Assembly: GCF_002575655.3 (NCBI RefSeq)
Contig: NC_053038.3
Coordinates: 142,306,885-142,370,884, forward strand
Direction of reading: 5' to 3'
From: Aegilops tauschii subsp. strangulata
Taxonomy: Eukaryota; Streptophyta; Magnoliopsida; Poales; Poaceae
DNA: 64,000 nucleotides
Under the pieces are notes generated by a model. It ran no database searches, was not told where the DNA came from, and saw only the letters and a program-made list of their open reading frames with translations. Each line of letters opens with the position of its first letter. Position 1 is the first letter of the stretch. Of this stretch, positions 48,190 to 60,252 are shown one piece after another. Both the position numbers and the translations under genes were made by a program.

Positions 48190-49847
48190 TTACTACCATA
48201 TGACGACAAGTTGTTGTAAATAGAAGCCGAGCATGTTCAGAAGCCCATTTGTCGACCTGTAACTTCTTTTTTTTTGCTCTTCAACATATCCATCCGTAGG
48301 AAATTTCTTGTTGAAAAACTTAAGCCTCATGGACAATAGTAACCTCGCATTCAACAGGAAGAATGTGACGAAGTTTATGTTTGCCTGATTGGATGCATAA
48401 CCTTCCATCGTTATTGTCCTCAAACGAATGTCATGAGAACTAAGAAAATCCCGGTGCTTATTACGCCACCGATTGGTTATATGTTTTTCTCCATGTGTTG
48501 CTGCCTACAAAGAAATGAAGATTGAAAACAGTTAAGGTCTAAAAAAAGAGTATGTCGATAGAGCAACAGCTGAATGGTAATTCTAGTACAATATATATGG
48601 GCTTTCAATGGGCATGAAATAATCATCTTTATATACAAATTCTCCAGACATGGAAAGCATCGCAACAAGCCAATATTTTTTTAGATCAATACTAAACATT
48701 CCGATATTTAAGATCTTGACAGAATCCAATACCATTGATAGGCTATCGATGGTCAAACTCTTCATTGAGCATATAACAAAATATTAGTATCCAAAGTGTA
48801 CTCCAAGATGATATAAAACTTATGCGCACAAATGAAAAATGCAGCTTGTGATTACAAAAGTGTAGATGATAATATACAATACCTGAATAAATGTGGAGCC
48901 AAACACCATGTCGTGATGTAGAAACGGATCACAAATTACACCCAAGGCCTCAAGTTTAGGTGCAGAGACGAAAATTATTTGCGAAGGTTTATAAAAATTA
49001 TCAAGGAGCAACCTTTGAAGTGAAGGGGCATCTTCGATGATGAGCTGTTGTCCTTCAAAATAATTCCAATGCTTTTAAGGTGAGGCGACTTTATTTGAAG
49101 ACAACTAATATGGATTTCTATTCCCAAAACAATCAGCAAGCGCTCCAGGGTAGGGCAACTGGAGTGGATGATGCTGTGTAGTGAGGCCTCCGACAGATCA
49201 ACCACCACAAGCGAAAGTCTTTTTAGCAGTGGAAGTCGAATCATTAGTACCAAATTGTCTGGTAGATGGCACCGGGCTATGGTGAGGGTGTGGAGAGAGG
49301 AGGAAAACCACGAGATGGACAACGGTGGTGTGGGCACAAATACTTGGAGTTGGGATCGCGGCATATATTTTTCGTAGTAATGGTAGAACTCAAGCTGCTG
49401 GAGTTTGTTGAATTAAGTGGATTTCAGCCAGGCGTCCACCGTGCGGGGTATGGCCACCAGGTAGCGTGCCGGGATGCAGAGGCATTGAACGGGGCCCTGG
49501 TGGGAGGAGACGGTGGCTCTGAGGAGATAAAATTCAGGAAGGACAGATATCTGACGACCGTCGAGATTAAGAGGCGTGGTGCGCTAGAGAGTGCGCCACC
49601 GAGATGAGAGGACTTGTGTGCGGCAGCCATCCTTGGTGGGGAGAAGGGAGATGATCTCCCCAAGGATGTCATCCGAGAGATTGCTGATGCGGTCCACCGA
49701 AGATTTTACGGGTTCCTCAGATCCGGGTGGGTGGGGGGGGGGGGGGGGCTCGCCGCTTCTCCCCGCGCTGCCGGGTGCGGGATCTACAATCGGAGTCGGC
49801 ACTGGCGGGAGCCTCATCTTCTCGGCACTGCGGCCAACCGACTCCAT
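48190..49847 (-). pseudogene. F-box/LRR/FBD-type gene, broken
   Basis: From Met at 49847 the first 87 codons give a proline-rich leader, then an F-box with [18 protein letters not shown] and SSRWRTL. The same frame continues through an LRR-like region with LEFYHYYEKYMPRSQLQ, SLHTLTIARCHL and CPTLERLL. A frameshift near 49040 leads into LLLDNFYKPSQIIF and APKLEALGVICDP, ending at a splice-donor-like cag/gta near 48884. Two later exon-like blocks carry KSLTIDSL with RCFPCLENLYIK (about 48610-48765) and an FBD-like domain with HDIRLRTITMEGY and NFVTFFLLNARLLLSM (about 48300-48505). Lesions: TAG at 49584-49586, TAA at 49413-49415, the frameshift near 49040, and a frame change near 48660. Grass F-box/FBD genes act as SCF E3 substrate receptors. 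This copy could not make a full protein. A 16-base G run (49733-49748) encodes the proline stretch. Confidence 0.8.
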
Positions 49848-51163
49848 TTTCCTTGCGGGCGTCGCGCCGAGCTCAGGGGTTTGAGCAGAGTAGCGAGAGG
49901 CGAGCCTAGTGGCAGTGCGAGTGGGGAAGAAGGATGGCTAGGGTTTTCTGTAGGAGCGAGGAAGAAGAGGAGCAGTTGTTTTCTCTATGAGTGAGGAAGA
50001 AGGTGAGCGGGGGTTTTCTGGACGAGTGAGAAGATGGGGAGTGGGGGGGATTGAGGGGAGACGGAAGCGGGATAGTCCAGCGAGCTGCAGTACTTGACAA
50101 GAAATATGGGCTTTTCCTCGCAAAAAACAAAAACAAATGGGCTTTAAGATGGATAAGCTTTTGTATCGACCTAGTCAGCTGCCCGTGTTTCGTACTGGAC
50201 GGACTTGTGCAAGAGGCAGCCCGAGACACTCTCCAGCTTATTGCCCATTCGAAAGAAAAAAAGAGATGCCTCCAGCTTATGGCTACTCATCAATAACCTT
50301 TTTCAACTTGGAAAAAGGTTATAGCTCCTTCTCTGGTCGGCTTGGCATCCACCAAATTAGAGGATGTGGTCCTGCATGTAGACACTCACACTGGTCGTAG
50401 CGCGGCAAAATGAGGTGTCAAACAACAGGCCTACAATATACTTACTAGATTGTAAAGGTTCACATGCTAGTCAACATTCACATTAAACTATGCTTCAGAA
50501 GATACAGTATGCATACTAACATTCACAAGCACATAAGTTCAGCATGTTTATAACCAATACAAAGCTGCGAGAAGGTGTAGAAATAAAGAAAATCGATCGA
50601 TGCTTCTCTGAGCAAAGGGCCTCCCTGCGCACGCATTAATTTCCTGGGCATGCTTGTTTCTTCTCAATGTTGCAAGCACTTTGAGCATGTTGGCAACTCC
50701 ACAGCTAGCTGGCTGCCTCATCTTGCAATTGATGCTAACACATTTGCAGCAAACACTAGAGGCAATAGAGATGGCTCAACATCAGACCATATTGTGCAGT
50801 TCCCCTGAAATCATCTTCATTGTCCTGAATCTGAAAAGTTGGAAAACAATAGCTATACTTAAACGGTGTTACAAAACAGTAGCACATATCAATAGCTCGG
50901 CATGACAAAACACGTTCATCTGGACGAAAGGGATACTGAACTACCTTCATAAGTAGTTAGTTGATTTCCACCTTCGGCTCACTGCTTGTTTGCTCCTCCA
51001 CACATGACAGGATCGTTCTGCACTACAATCAGCAAGTCAACGTACGAATAAGCTTATTTCATCTTGCGATGGTCATTGTACCTAGTTACGAATGTAGGAA
51101 TACCTGGAGCACCACGAGGTTAGCTGATAGCAGGTAGATGCAGCCATATAGTTTTGTTCGGTG
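49848..51163. other. Low-copy non-coding DNA with one perfect hairpin
   Basis: GC-rich 5' flank of the F-box pseudogene to about 50090, then AT-rich DNA. At 50293-50322 is a perfect 12-bp inverted repeat (ATAACCTTTTTC, loop aacttg, GAAAAAGGTTAT). The stretch 50455-50830 shows diverged similarity to 55400-55720. No gene recognised. Confidence 0.5.
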
Positions 51164-52048
51164 CTACCAAAATTGAGGTTTGTGTCCCTTCCCCTTCTTA
51201 TGAGAATTCTTCTTGAAGTTGGTAGAATGTGATGGCTTGTTCTTTGCATCAAACTTGCCTTTCCCCTGAGATTTTTTCTTGTTGTTTTGGGGCTTGTTGG
51301 GCTAGAAGTTCTTCTTGTGTACCATGTGGGCACTAGAAGCTCCCTCAGCGACTCGAGCACGTGTGTCTTTTCCTCTCTCCTTCTCTTCAATATCAAGAGT
51401 GCTAATGAGATCCAAAACAGAAAACTCATGTCTCTTGTTTTCCAGCGAAGTAGCAAAATTGTTCCATGAAGGTGGAAGCTTGGCAATGATGCTCCCAGCA
51501 ACAAATTTGTCCGGCAACACACACTTAAAGTACTCAAGTTCCTTAGGGAGTGACTGTATCTCATGAGCTTGTTGAACAACAGAGCGCTCATCAGTCATCT
51601 TGTTGTCACAAAATTGCTCCATGACGTACAACTCGCTGCCAGCGCCCGAGGCCCCAAACGTGGCCTCGAGCGCAGCCCACATGTCTTTGCCGCTGTCAAA
51701 CAACATATATGAATCCACAATGGAATCATCAAGAAACCTCAGCAGCGCAGCTTTGAAGAGGGTATCCATGTTCTCAAAAGCTTCGTGCCGTGTAGGATTA
51801 AGATCGCCCTCAGTCTTGCCCTTAGTGGCATCATAGAAGTACATGATCTGAAACCAGTATACTGCTCTTGTGCGCCACCTTTTATATTGCACCCCCTTAA
51901 AGCTAGGCGGCTTCAAAAGCGCAGCAAAACCACTCGGAGTAAATTGCCTATAATCAAGTTTTTGGATTGGATTGTTGAATAGCAATTTACTATGAGATTT
52001 AATCCGAATCAATAGTAAATAGATCATGATGACAATTGCAAAGATCAA
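51164..52048 (-). pseudogene. Orphan copia gag fragment (UBN2/Retrotran_gag type)
   Basis: The minus-strand frame encodes a copia gag: LDYRQFTPSGFAALLKPPSF, YKRWRTRAVYWF, the DTLFKAALLRFL helix, YVMEQFCDNKMTDERSVVQQ, LPDKFVAGSIIAKLPPSWNN and KRHEFSVLDLISTLDIEEKE. A TAG at 51302-51304 interrupts it, and a basic KKKSQGKGKFDAKNK tail follows to a stop at 51164-51166. The CCHC knuckle that follows the basic tail in related gags is absent, and no protease, integrase or RT lies nearby. Upstream, 52085-52145 encodes MSDNINQSGSAPAAQY, which looks like the gag N-terminus, separated from the rest by about 100 intron-like bases. No LTR is visible. It is a retroelement relic, or a gag-derived host gene that has decayed. 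Confidence 0.75.
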
Positions 52049-52743
52049 AGTAATGATGCAGACTAAACCAGGAGGACAGAATCACATATTGTGCAGCGGG
52101 AGCAGAACCGCTTTGGTTGATGTTGTCACTCATGTCGTTCATGAAGAGGTTACCGAGGTCGGGGAAGAAGGTTGTCGTTGAGGAAGTCGTCGCTGGCAGC
52201 AGTCGCATGAGTGTGCTCCCCAAAAACCTAATCGCCCCTCTCCCGTACAGGATCACGAAAGACAAGGTTCCGGAGGACTGCTGTCCCTTCTCGCGGTGCA
52301 GGCCGGAAGGAGCGATGGAGAAGACTTGCGTGGCGGCGCTATGATCTGGAACAGTGCAAAACCATATGATACAGCGGCGGCTAGGGTAGAGCCTGTTAGG
52401 TCAGTCGTGCGAGTAAGAGCAAGTATAATAGTAGGCCTTTGGCCCAAACCCCACGTCCATGTCAATAATAGCCCCACTATCCAAGAGAATCGGAAACAGG
52501 CGAGTAATTAAGGCGTCCGTTAATTATTAATTAATGACTTAATAAATTTTCCGACAAACAAAAATATAAACCACGTGCATAGCTTTTGTACTTGGACGGG
52601 CTCATTCCCGAAGAGCGTGCGTGTAGGTTTCCTATTATCATGCTCATGCAAATGCTAGAATAGATCACATTATAAAGTGGTGCAACTCACACTCACCTAG
52701 CAGTATGGGACTAAACTTTAGTCCCACTCACACCACAGTTAAC

Positions 52744-53030
52744 TTTAGAGCATGGTCAATAGTATAGCCAACGTCCGGCTATATGAAGTTGACATATCAT
52801 CTAGAGCCAACCTAATAGCATGCTAGTACAGTAGTTAGTCCCTTTAGTATAATACTATATCATTAATACATGGCCCCACCTTTTGTCTCACAAAGTATGT
52901 TGGAGCTCGTGCTACAACAGGCTACAAGTTTACAGCCTGCTTCTCTTCTCTCTCCTCTTCTCTCTCCTTCAACTAAGCACAAATACTATATTTAAATCCT
53001 TATAGCCTGCTTATATCACCTTACTGTACT
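52744..53030. mobile_element. Possible degraded MITE
   Basis: Starts agagcatggtcaatagtatagcc and contains the sequences tacaacaggctacaag and atagcctgcttatat. These resemble grass MITEs that begin GAGCATGGTCAATAG and carry TATAGCC motifs. The right inverted terminus is not recognisable, so the boundaries are guesses. Confidence 0.3.
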
Positions 53031-53529
53031 TTCTGTAAAGTTACTCTCCATTGTGAGTAGTCTGAAATACCGGGCGTGCAGCGGGTGGTGCCCTCGGTCG
53101 GCGCACCGCTTCAACGGCGGAAGCAGTGAGAGGTCGTGTCGCCCTGACTTACCATCAATGTGGAGCGGCAGGCTCAGCTGGCGCCGGGCGGGAAGCGCGC
53201 ACGGGAGGGGGGAAGGGGTTTTTGGTGGGCCATGAAGGTGAGAAGCCAACTTGGGATCGGTCTGGACAGGGAAATATCAGGTGCTCCAATACTCCAACTG
53301 CTAGTACAATAAGTGTGGGCTATGTAGAGGGCGTAGTAAGCAAGCTTCTCATCGTTCTGTGAGTTGACAGGACACATCAAAGTAGTACTTTTTTTAAACG
53401 TACATCAAAGTACCAGTGTAGTAGTCTCCAAAAAGGGCCGACCATGTCCATGGCTACCATCCCATATCGTGCTCCGTCATTGAGTACGTGCACGATTCAC
53501 ATGCCATTCAAGAAAAAATTGTGTACGTG

Positions 53530-53760
53530 CCATTGAAGAAAAAAAATTAAAAACAAACACGCCACCACGTCATGGTCGAACTTTGATTCATTCGCGCGTG
53601 GTTCCCGACCCTCCACTAAGTGAACAACTACTACACGCGTCAAATTATCACGTGAGCTGCCTCTTCATCCAGAAATGAGCTTAATCGTGTACCCACGTGT
53701 GTGTGTTAGGGAACGAGGCACATAGTACGTGCGTCCGTGCGTGCAATTCTTCTCTTCATG
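53530..53760. repeat. Diverged duplicate, copy 1 (partner 56625-56870)
   Basis: Shares gtacgtgccattga, gtcgaactttg, acacgcgtcaaattatca, gctgcct then ttcat and cagaaatga, gtgtaccca and gggaacgag in the same order with the copy at 56625-56870. Substitutions and indels are frequent, so the duplication is old. Confidence 0.65.
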
Positions 53761-53852
53761 CACACACTCCTTTTTTTGCGGGTGATTCGTGCACGTACTC
53801 GGCCTACGTTGGTGACCGTTGGTGAGTCTCAGTTATCTCTAATCTCTACATG

Positions 53853-53908
53853 TACATCTACATCTGCATCTACGTCTACACTACATCTGCATCTACATCT
53901 ACCTCTAC
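53853..53908. repeat. CATCTA hexamer repeat
   Basis: About nine imperfect copies of acatct / gcatct / acgtct in tandem. A simple minisatellite. Confidence 0.8.
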
Positions 53909-54264
53909 TATAGTACATCAAGTTTTAAACATGAGACCAGCCATTTTCTTGCATGACACGACCAACCCGTATCGCTTCTTGCTCCTCATCTCTCTCAAAG
54001 TGCGTCCGACAAGCGATTTTGCAGTCGATTAAGGTTGGTTCGCTCACACTCGGTCCCACATGTTATAAATCTAGAAAGAATAGTGATATGACAATAGGAA
54101 GTGCTCTGACCGGCGGACCAAACGCGACAGGCGTGCCGTGAGTGGCACGACTGGTGAGTGGGTCCAGTTTCTCGTAAGGTGACTTATGCACCTTGATGGA
54201 GGAAGCACCTTGCTCAAATTTGGCACTTTTCCGTGCATTCTCTAGACATTCATTAGGCCAGATA

Positions 54265-54523
54265 CTCCCTCCGTTTTTATTTACTCTGCATATTAGATTT
54301 GACTAAAGTCAAACTTTATAAAGTTTGACCTAGTTTATAGAAAAAATATGAACATTTACAATAGCATATCTATATGATGGGATAGTGTATTCAATAATGA
54401 ATCTAATGGTATTCATTTTTTATTGTATATGTTAATATTTTTTTTCTATAAACACTTTGTCAAAGTTTACAAAGTTTGACTTTGATTCAAGCTAATATGC
54501 AGAGTAAATAAATATGGAGGGAG
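54265..54523. mobile_element. Complete Stowaway-type MITE (Tc1/Mariner)
   Basis: 259 bp flanked by TA dinucleotides (54263-54264 and 54524-54525). The left terminus CTCCCTCCGTTTTTATTTAC and the right terminus, read reversed, CTCCCTCCATATTTATTTAC extend into a long inverted repeat with TCTGCATATTAG and AAAGTCAAACTTT. The terminus and TA target define Stowaway. No coding capacity. Confidence 0.93.
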
Positions 54524-54525
54524 TA

Positions 54526-55400
54526 CATAAAAAACCCAGCTACGGCTACACGGGTGTGATGAGAAGGACATAGATTGTCGTTCGATCGTGGTGCATCCTA
54601 CGGTGCACACGCGCGATCCGCATGCCTGGGGTTCTGGCCAATCACAATGCAACCCCGGTGGGGGTGAGCACACACAACTTCCAGAGGCGACGGAAATGAA
54701 GCGTGTGCGATAGTAAATTACCAAGATTGTAGGGGAATCCGAATTTCCTGCGTCGTTTGTCCTTGATCTCTAAAACACCACCGCACTGTACGGTTGTCCT
54801 TCCTCTCTCACAAAATTTCGCCCGCTTCTCTTTCCCCCCCTCTGGTTTACAATCCTCCGAATCAAACAAGGCACATAGGAAAAATTCCTAAGGATTAGAA
54901 TCCTCTAAAATTCCTTTGAGAATCCTTCGAATCAAAAAAGCCCTTATACAGGGCTCAATTAACAAATCTCACCAACCATTGGCACCATGTACTTATGGTT
55001 GCTTCGTCCGAGCCACTTACTCTTGGAATATTGGAGTACGAGCGCATTCAACGAAGAGTGAAATGGTGGTTGGTTCGCCCGAGCAACTTTTACTAGTACC
55101 GCGGGAAAGGTGGGGCTCTGTGATTTGACTGCTCATTAGTTAATATTACTGCGGCGCAACGAGCGGGGTGAATCTCGCCAGCAGTTGTCCACTCAATATT
55201 GGTTCATGGCACGTGGACCCGGATTTTGGTTGTCCCACATGTGGGCGAAAGGAAGTTTGAATGATTTGTGGCATTGCTATCAAGTTTCCGGGATATGTTT
55301 ATATGTACACATAATTTTCAAACATAATGAAATTGTGCTGTAATGCTATGAAGCTTTCAACTTTGGTTTCATGTGTCCTCTTGCCTCCAAAGTAGTCTCG
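54526..55400. other. Unclassified non-coding DNA
   Basis: No credible ORF. It includes aggattagaatcctctaaaa and gagaatccttcgaatc, a short inverted-repeat-prone stretch (54830-54930). Nothing else recognisable. Confidence 0.3.
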
Positions 55401-56624
55401 TTACAACATTCCATCAAATACAAAGGAAACTAATATGCTTGATAATGCATCTCAATGATTCGCAGATCAGCGTCAATATTTACATCACAACTGAATACGA
55501 GGTTGTGAGAATGTGTACAAATAAAGAAAAATAAAAAAATCGAAGGATGATGTCCGCAGGCATGGTTCCATTTCCTAGCGTTCATTTGTTGGCAGCTAGT
55601 TTCACGCAGCTCTGTGGAACGGAACAAGACATGTTAGCCAAGAAAGGATTCTATGTTGGACATGGACCATCCGATCATTTTGTGCAGGTCCACTAAAATC
55701 GAGCTGACCATCCCTGTTTGCAAAGATATTGAACAAGTGTGACTACATTAGTAGTAGCACCAGTAGTAGTTGATGAAACATACACACACAAGTAGAAGCC
55801 GGTCACCTTTGCAATCTCTCATAAAACTAACCAATTGTTGGAGAAGATTAGGTTCGGAGTTGGACGAGGAGGATAGCAAAACCAATCTCCCTTTGTGTAG
55901 CCGCACTGAAATGTAGAGACGTTGTCCACGTGACATTTTAGTAGAACTGCACAAGACACTCTTAAGAAAAAAGTGATTTGTGCAGTTCACCAAAAGGTCG
56001 CAATACCAACGAGGTGAAATGGATAGCCTGTTTGCAAAAAACAGGTAGAAAGGAAACAATTACTAGCCAATAATAGTTGATGACACATACGCCGACAAAA
56101 AAGAAGAACATTCTTGTCCTAAGGGAAGATAGCAGCACGGTTGTTTATGTAAAATGATGTGAGGACGAGGTTGCAACATGGAAAGTACGCCGGCTGAGCT
56201 ACGTTTTGGGCAAAGAACTTGGGAAGATCCACTTGCAGGATTTTTCACATGCAGCAACGTGGGAAGATGGGCAGTGGAGCAAGGCCGGAGGAAGCTGTAC
56301 CTGAGGGTCGTCGGGATGTAACTAGGAGGGTGACGGCGGCTAGGATCTGCCCATACGGCGGCAGTGAGCAAGTGGCGAAGGACCTACTGTGCTGGAGCTT
56401 GGTCAGAGAGAACGGCGGGTACCGCAGGTCGGGACGTGCTGCCTAGACGCCGTCGAACGGAGAAACGATGCACATCCTCCCTTTCTGCCGGCGGACGGGA
56501 TGCGGCCGGACCAGTGACCCGCCTTGTGTGAGATAGTGTGACGAGAGACAAACCCCGGCAGGCACGCTCCATTGTATACAATGGAGCGGATTTCTTTTTT
56601 CCCGATGACAATCGTTTTATATTC
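55401..56624. other. Non-coding DNA with diverged similarity to 50.5-51.1 kb
   Basis: 55430-55720 resembles 50500-50830: gaggttgtgagaatgtgtac and aaataaagaaaa, and later tttgtgcaggtccactaaaatc versus attgtgcagttcccctgaaatc. A further copy of the tttgtgcagttcaccaaaa motif is at 55977. Short minus-strand frames here (55748-56371) match no family I recognise. Confidence 0.4.
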
Positions 56625-56870
56625 TGTACGTGCCATTGAGGAATATAACTTTATTTAATATTAAGGCGTCAAGTCGAACTTTGTACAGAAATGAACTCCA
56701 CCGTGTACCCAACTCTCCTTCGAGTAAACAACCGCTACACGCGTCAAATTATCATGTGGGCTGCCTTTTCATACAGAAATGAACTCCACCCTGTACCCAC
56801 GAGGGTGTGGCCGGGAACGAGACGTGAGTACGTGTGTCATGCGTGCACCTCTTCTTTACGTGTAGGTACG
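56625..56870. repeat. Diverged duplicate, copy 2 (partner 53530-53760)
   Basis: This copy contains an internal partial repeat: cagaaatgaactccaccgtgtaccca (about 56688) recurs with one change at about 56775. Confidence 0.65.
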
Positions 56871-57335
56871 TATGTGGGTGGGTGTGAGAGAGATGGTTTG
56901 TGCGAAACAGAGGCAATGTGTCGATGATATCTCAAACAAAAAATGTAACATATGCAATGTGTGTGGAACAGAGTCATGGATATATCATATATAGAGGGAG
57001 CGATCCATGAGAAGAGAGTGGAGGGATCATCGGCGTGAGATATCGATAGAATCAAAAACAGGGATGAAGTGTGTGGGTGCGTAATCGATAAATAGTGTCA
57101 TCGAATTTGTGTTTGCCCACGTCAAAGATATAGGGCGGCTGGCCTACTGGAATGTGAGAGGGCAGAGGTGCAGTTTGTCTGTGTGGCATGGATACCTACC
57201 TACAATGTTCAACTATCGGTGTGTGTGTGGGCGGGGGAGGGGGCAGAGACCTAACTATAGAGAGGTAGATCGACTAGTATATGTGTGGAGAAGGAGAGAG
57301 ACCTAGCTATGTATTGAGGGAGATCGAAGGTAGAG
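56871..57335. other. Purine-rich DNA left of the solo LTR
   Basis: Rich in GAGAGA and GTGTGTG. It contains the motif gagacctaactatagagagg and a variant gagacctagctatgtattgagggagatcg, which recurs to the right of the solo LTR at about 60535 (cgacctagctatatgtagggagatc). No ORF of interest. Confidence 0.4.
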
Positions 57336-60252
57336 TGAAAGGGCATGTAGCCCCTAAGTGTGGTTTTGGTAATTGAATGACAATCTCTATGGACTAATGT
57401 TTTCAGTGACATATATTTGAAGGTTTTGTCCATAGATGGTGCCTCAAGGATATTGGATGGAATCAAGGATGAAGTCCATATATATGAAGATAATGCCTCA
57501 AGGATATTGGATGGAATCAAGGATGAAGTCCATATAGATGAAGTTATATTTGCTCTAAGCTTTGGTATTAAATGACAATTCCTATGGAGCATCAAGTGCA
57601 TTGGATCTTATATGAAGATATGTTCCATAGTGATGCTTGAAGTTCTTTGGGTTGTTATGTGAAGATTGCCATCAAAGCATCCGAAGAAGTCCTCATGGTA
57701 TCCCTCTCAGGATACCCCATGCACACGTGCTTATACCGTGCGCACGGGGTCGATGTCAACTCTCTGGATACCCCGTGCTCACGGGGCCTAGGTGTTGGCT
57801 CTCGAGATTCCATATCCAGCGAGGTTTCAAGTTGGTCTTCTGAGGATCAAGGCTTGAGAGAATAATCAAAGAGAAGAATTCGAGTTATGGTTTCAAGACA
57901 AGATCATGGTGAGCTCATGTGTTGGGTTTCGGTTGATCAAGCCTTGAAGCAAGCAACTAGAGTGAAGAATTCATTATGCCTCTCAAGACAAGATCATGTT
58001 GATCAAGTCTTGAAGCAAGCAACTAGAGTGACGAATTCATTATGCCTCTCAAGAGTTTGGGATGGAGTTTTTAGAAGGGCAAGTGGTGACCAAGATGATA
58101 TTCATAGTGGAACTTGATATGGTCATGAAAGAGGCTTTGGTGATATTGTCTTGAAGCAATGAAGTGAAATTCAGAGTTCATTGTGGCTTTCAAGAAACCA
58201 AGATGGAGCTTGAAGTAAAGATGTTGGTTGACCAAGATGAAGCTCAAAGAGTATATCTAAGTGGTCAACTCACAAAGCACAAACAATGTACCACGTGAGA
58301 TAAAGTGATCTAGTGGTATGGTAAGTAATTGTGAATTGTGCTTTGTTACCTAACCCATGCTATATGTTTGTTATGTCTATGTGGGTTAGGTGTTTCTCAT
58401 AGGCTTGCATCAAAAGGAAAGATCTCGTGTAGCCTATGTGTGGATGACATCAAGTGGTGATGGTCATCGGATTCGAGGAGTCCAAGTGCAAGATGAGATG
58501 ACATCAAGTGGTGATGGTCATCGAGTTCGGGGAGTCCAGGTGCAAGATGAGAAGCCGGAGGTTATATGCTTTGAAGCTTGCGGTCCATATCATGATAATG
58601 TGCATGTGAAGATGGGCTTGAGATAAGGCTTCCCTCATTGCATCATGAGGAAGCAATTCGAGTATCTTCACCAAGTGGTCGTGGACAAGAAAGGGATTCC
58701 AACTTGAGGCAAGCATTAAAGTCATCATCAAGCTCAAGTTGAATGTGCAAGGCAAAGGTATACCTTAGCTAGGTTTTCCTAGTGTTGCCGGTCTCATAGT
58801 GCTTGGTGGGAGACCGGATTATAGGTTTGATAGCCGTACTATTAAGAGGGACTCTCGGGCACGTAGCTTGATCACGTCGCATGTAGAGATCTCAAACCTT
58901 TGCATTACTTGCATAATTCTTTCTTGTTGATCTTGGGTGGTTCTCTATGTGAGGACCTTGTGCTTTTCCATAGCTTCAAAACGAGCCCAAGATCATCGAA
59001 TTCGGAGTCCGTATGCCCAAGTTATCGATGTTTTAGTGGGCTGCTGCTGGCTGTCCTGGGGACCCCGTGTGCACGGGGTCTTTGACCCCCGTGTGCACGG
59101 GGTGTCCAGGATTCTGGGTACTCCGTGCACACGGGCTCGTACCGTGCACACGGGACCCCGTGCACACGGGGTCTCAACCCCCGTGCGCACGGGGTGCCCA
59201 GGAAATGCCCGTTGGAGCCCCAACGGCTAGTTTCGGAGTTTGGCTATTTAAGGGCCCTTTCCTCCCACCGGTTGGGGGTTGGTTCACACACATTCTAAAC
59301 ACCATTTTGAGCCTCTCTCCACCTCTCCCAAACCCCTATCTCCCCTCTATGTGAAGGGGGATTTGTGGATGGATTAGTGAGCCATTTGTTGATCATATCC
59401 AAAGCATCCCCTCTCTTCAATCTCCTACTTTCAAGAGTGCATCTTATGAGATTGAGAGAGTGAGTTGAGCATTTGTTGCTTGACCTTGCATTGCATTTGT
59501 TGCATTGGTTTGAGCTCCCTGCATCGATTTGTTCGAGTGTGAGCCCGTGAGTTTATTACTCTTGGAGGCCTCCGCCTCCTAGACGGTTTGGTGATACATT
59601 GAGAAGATTGTGAAAGAGGCCTATGTGGCGAAGGTTCCCCCGGAAGCTTCCTCTTGTGGTGTGCTCCGGGGAAGGGTGTTGAAGTGGCCTAGGTGGTCAA
59701 GTTCCTCCGGAAGCTTCCTTGTTTGTGGTGTGCTCAGGAGAAGTTTGTAAAGGTGTGGTGGTCGCCTTCAAGACCAACCCCGAGTGAATCGAGGCTCATC
59801 CGCTGGGGGTGACTCGAAAAGGAGAATACGGTGAGTCACTTGGTGACGCACCGGAGCTTTGGCTTCGGCACCGCTCTAACGGAGATTAGCACTCTCACGA
59901 GTGTGAACTTCGGGATAAATCCGCGTCTCCGACTCACTTGTGGTTATCTCTTACCCACACCCTTTACTTACCGCAATTCATACTTGCTCATATTGATATA
60001 TCTTGTGCTAGTTGAATTTCTTAGTTGTTCCTACATTTACATATCTTGTGATATAGTTTGTGCTTGCTAGTTTCCTCAAGTGCCTATCTTGTTTAGCATA
60101 GGTTGTTGGTGCACTTAGTTGAGCCTAGCATATTTAGGATTTGTTCTTGAAAGGTATCCGTTTAGTTTAATTCCGCATTAGGATAAAGCCAAATCCGTAA
60201 CATTTTTAAAACGCTTATTCACCCCCCTCTAGTCGTCATCTAGATCCTTTCA
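57336..60252 (+). mobile_element. Solo LTR of a Sirevirus-like copia element
   Basis: Starts TGAAAGGGCATGTAGCCCC and ends TCTAGATCCTTTCA, both close to the ends of the outer copia LTR. It is flanked by the perfect 5-bp duplication TAGAG (57331-57335 and 60253-60257). 2917 bp, with no internal domain, so it is a solo LTR. It has duplicated internal blocks (ctcaaggatattggatggaatcaagg at about 57442 and 57487; caagcaactagagtga twice at about 57949 and 58015; agtggtgatggtcatcg twice at about 58452 and 58506). It also has a palindrome array (59062-59196) and a TATA-like box (59245-59252). Confidence 0.88.
59062..59196. repeat. Array of GTGCAC palindromes in the solo copia LTR
   Basis: Seven near-perfect palindromes: ACCCCGTGTGCACGGGGT and variants such as CCGTGCACACGGG. 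The array sits about 50 bases ahead of the TATA-like sequence. Single motifs also occur at about 57734 and 57766. Confidence 0.9.

Noticed and set aside
55748..56371. Two adjacent minus-strand frames of about 100 codons
   Set aside because: No recognisable domain. The nucleotide repeats shared with 50.8 kb fall in different frames, so coding is not supported.
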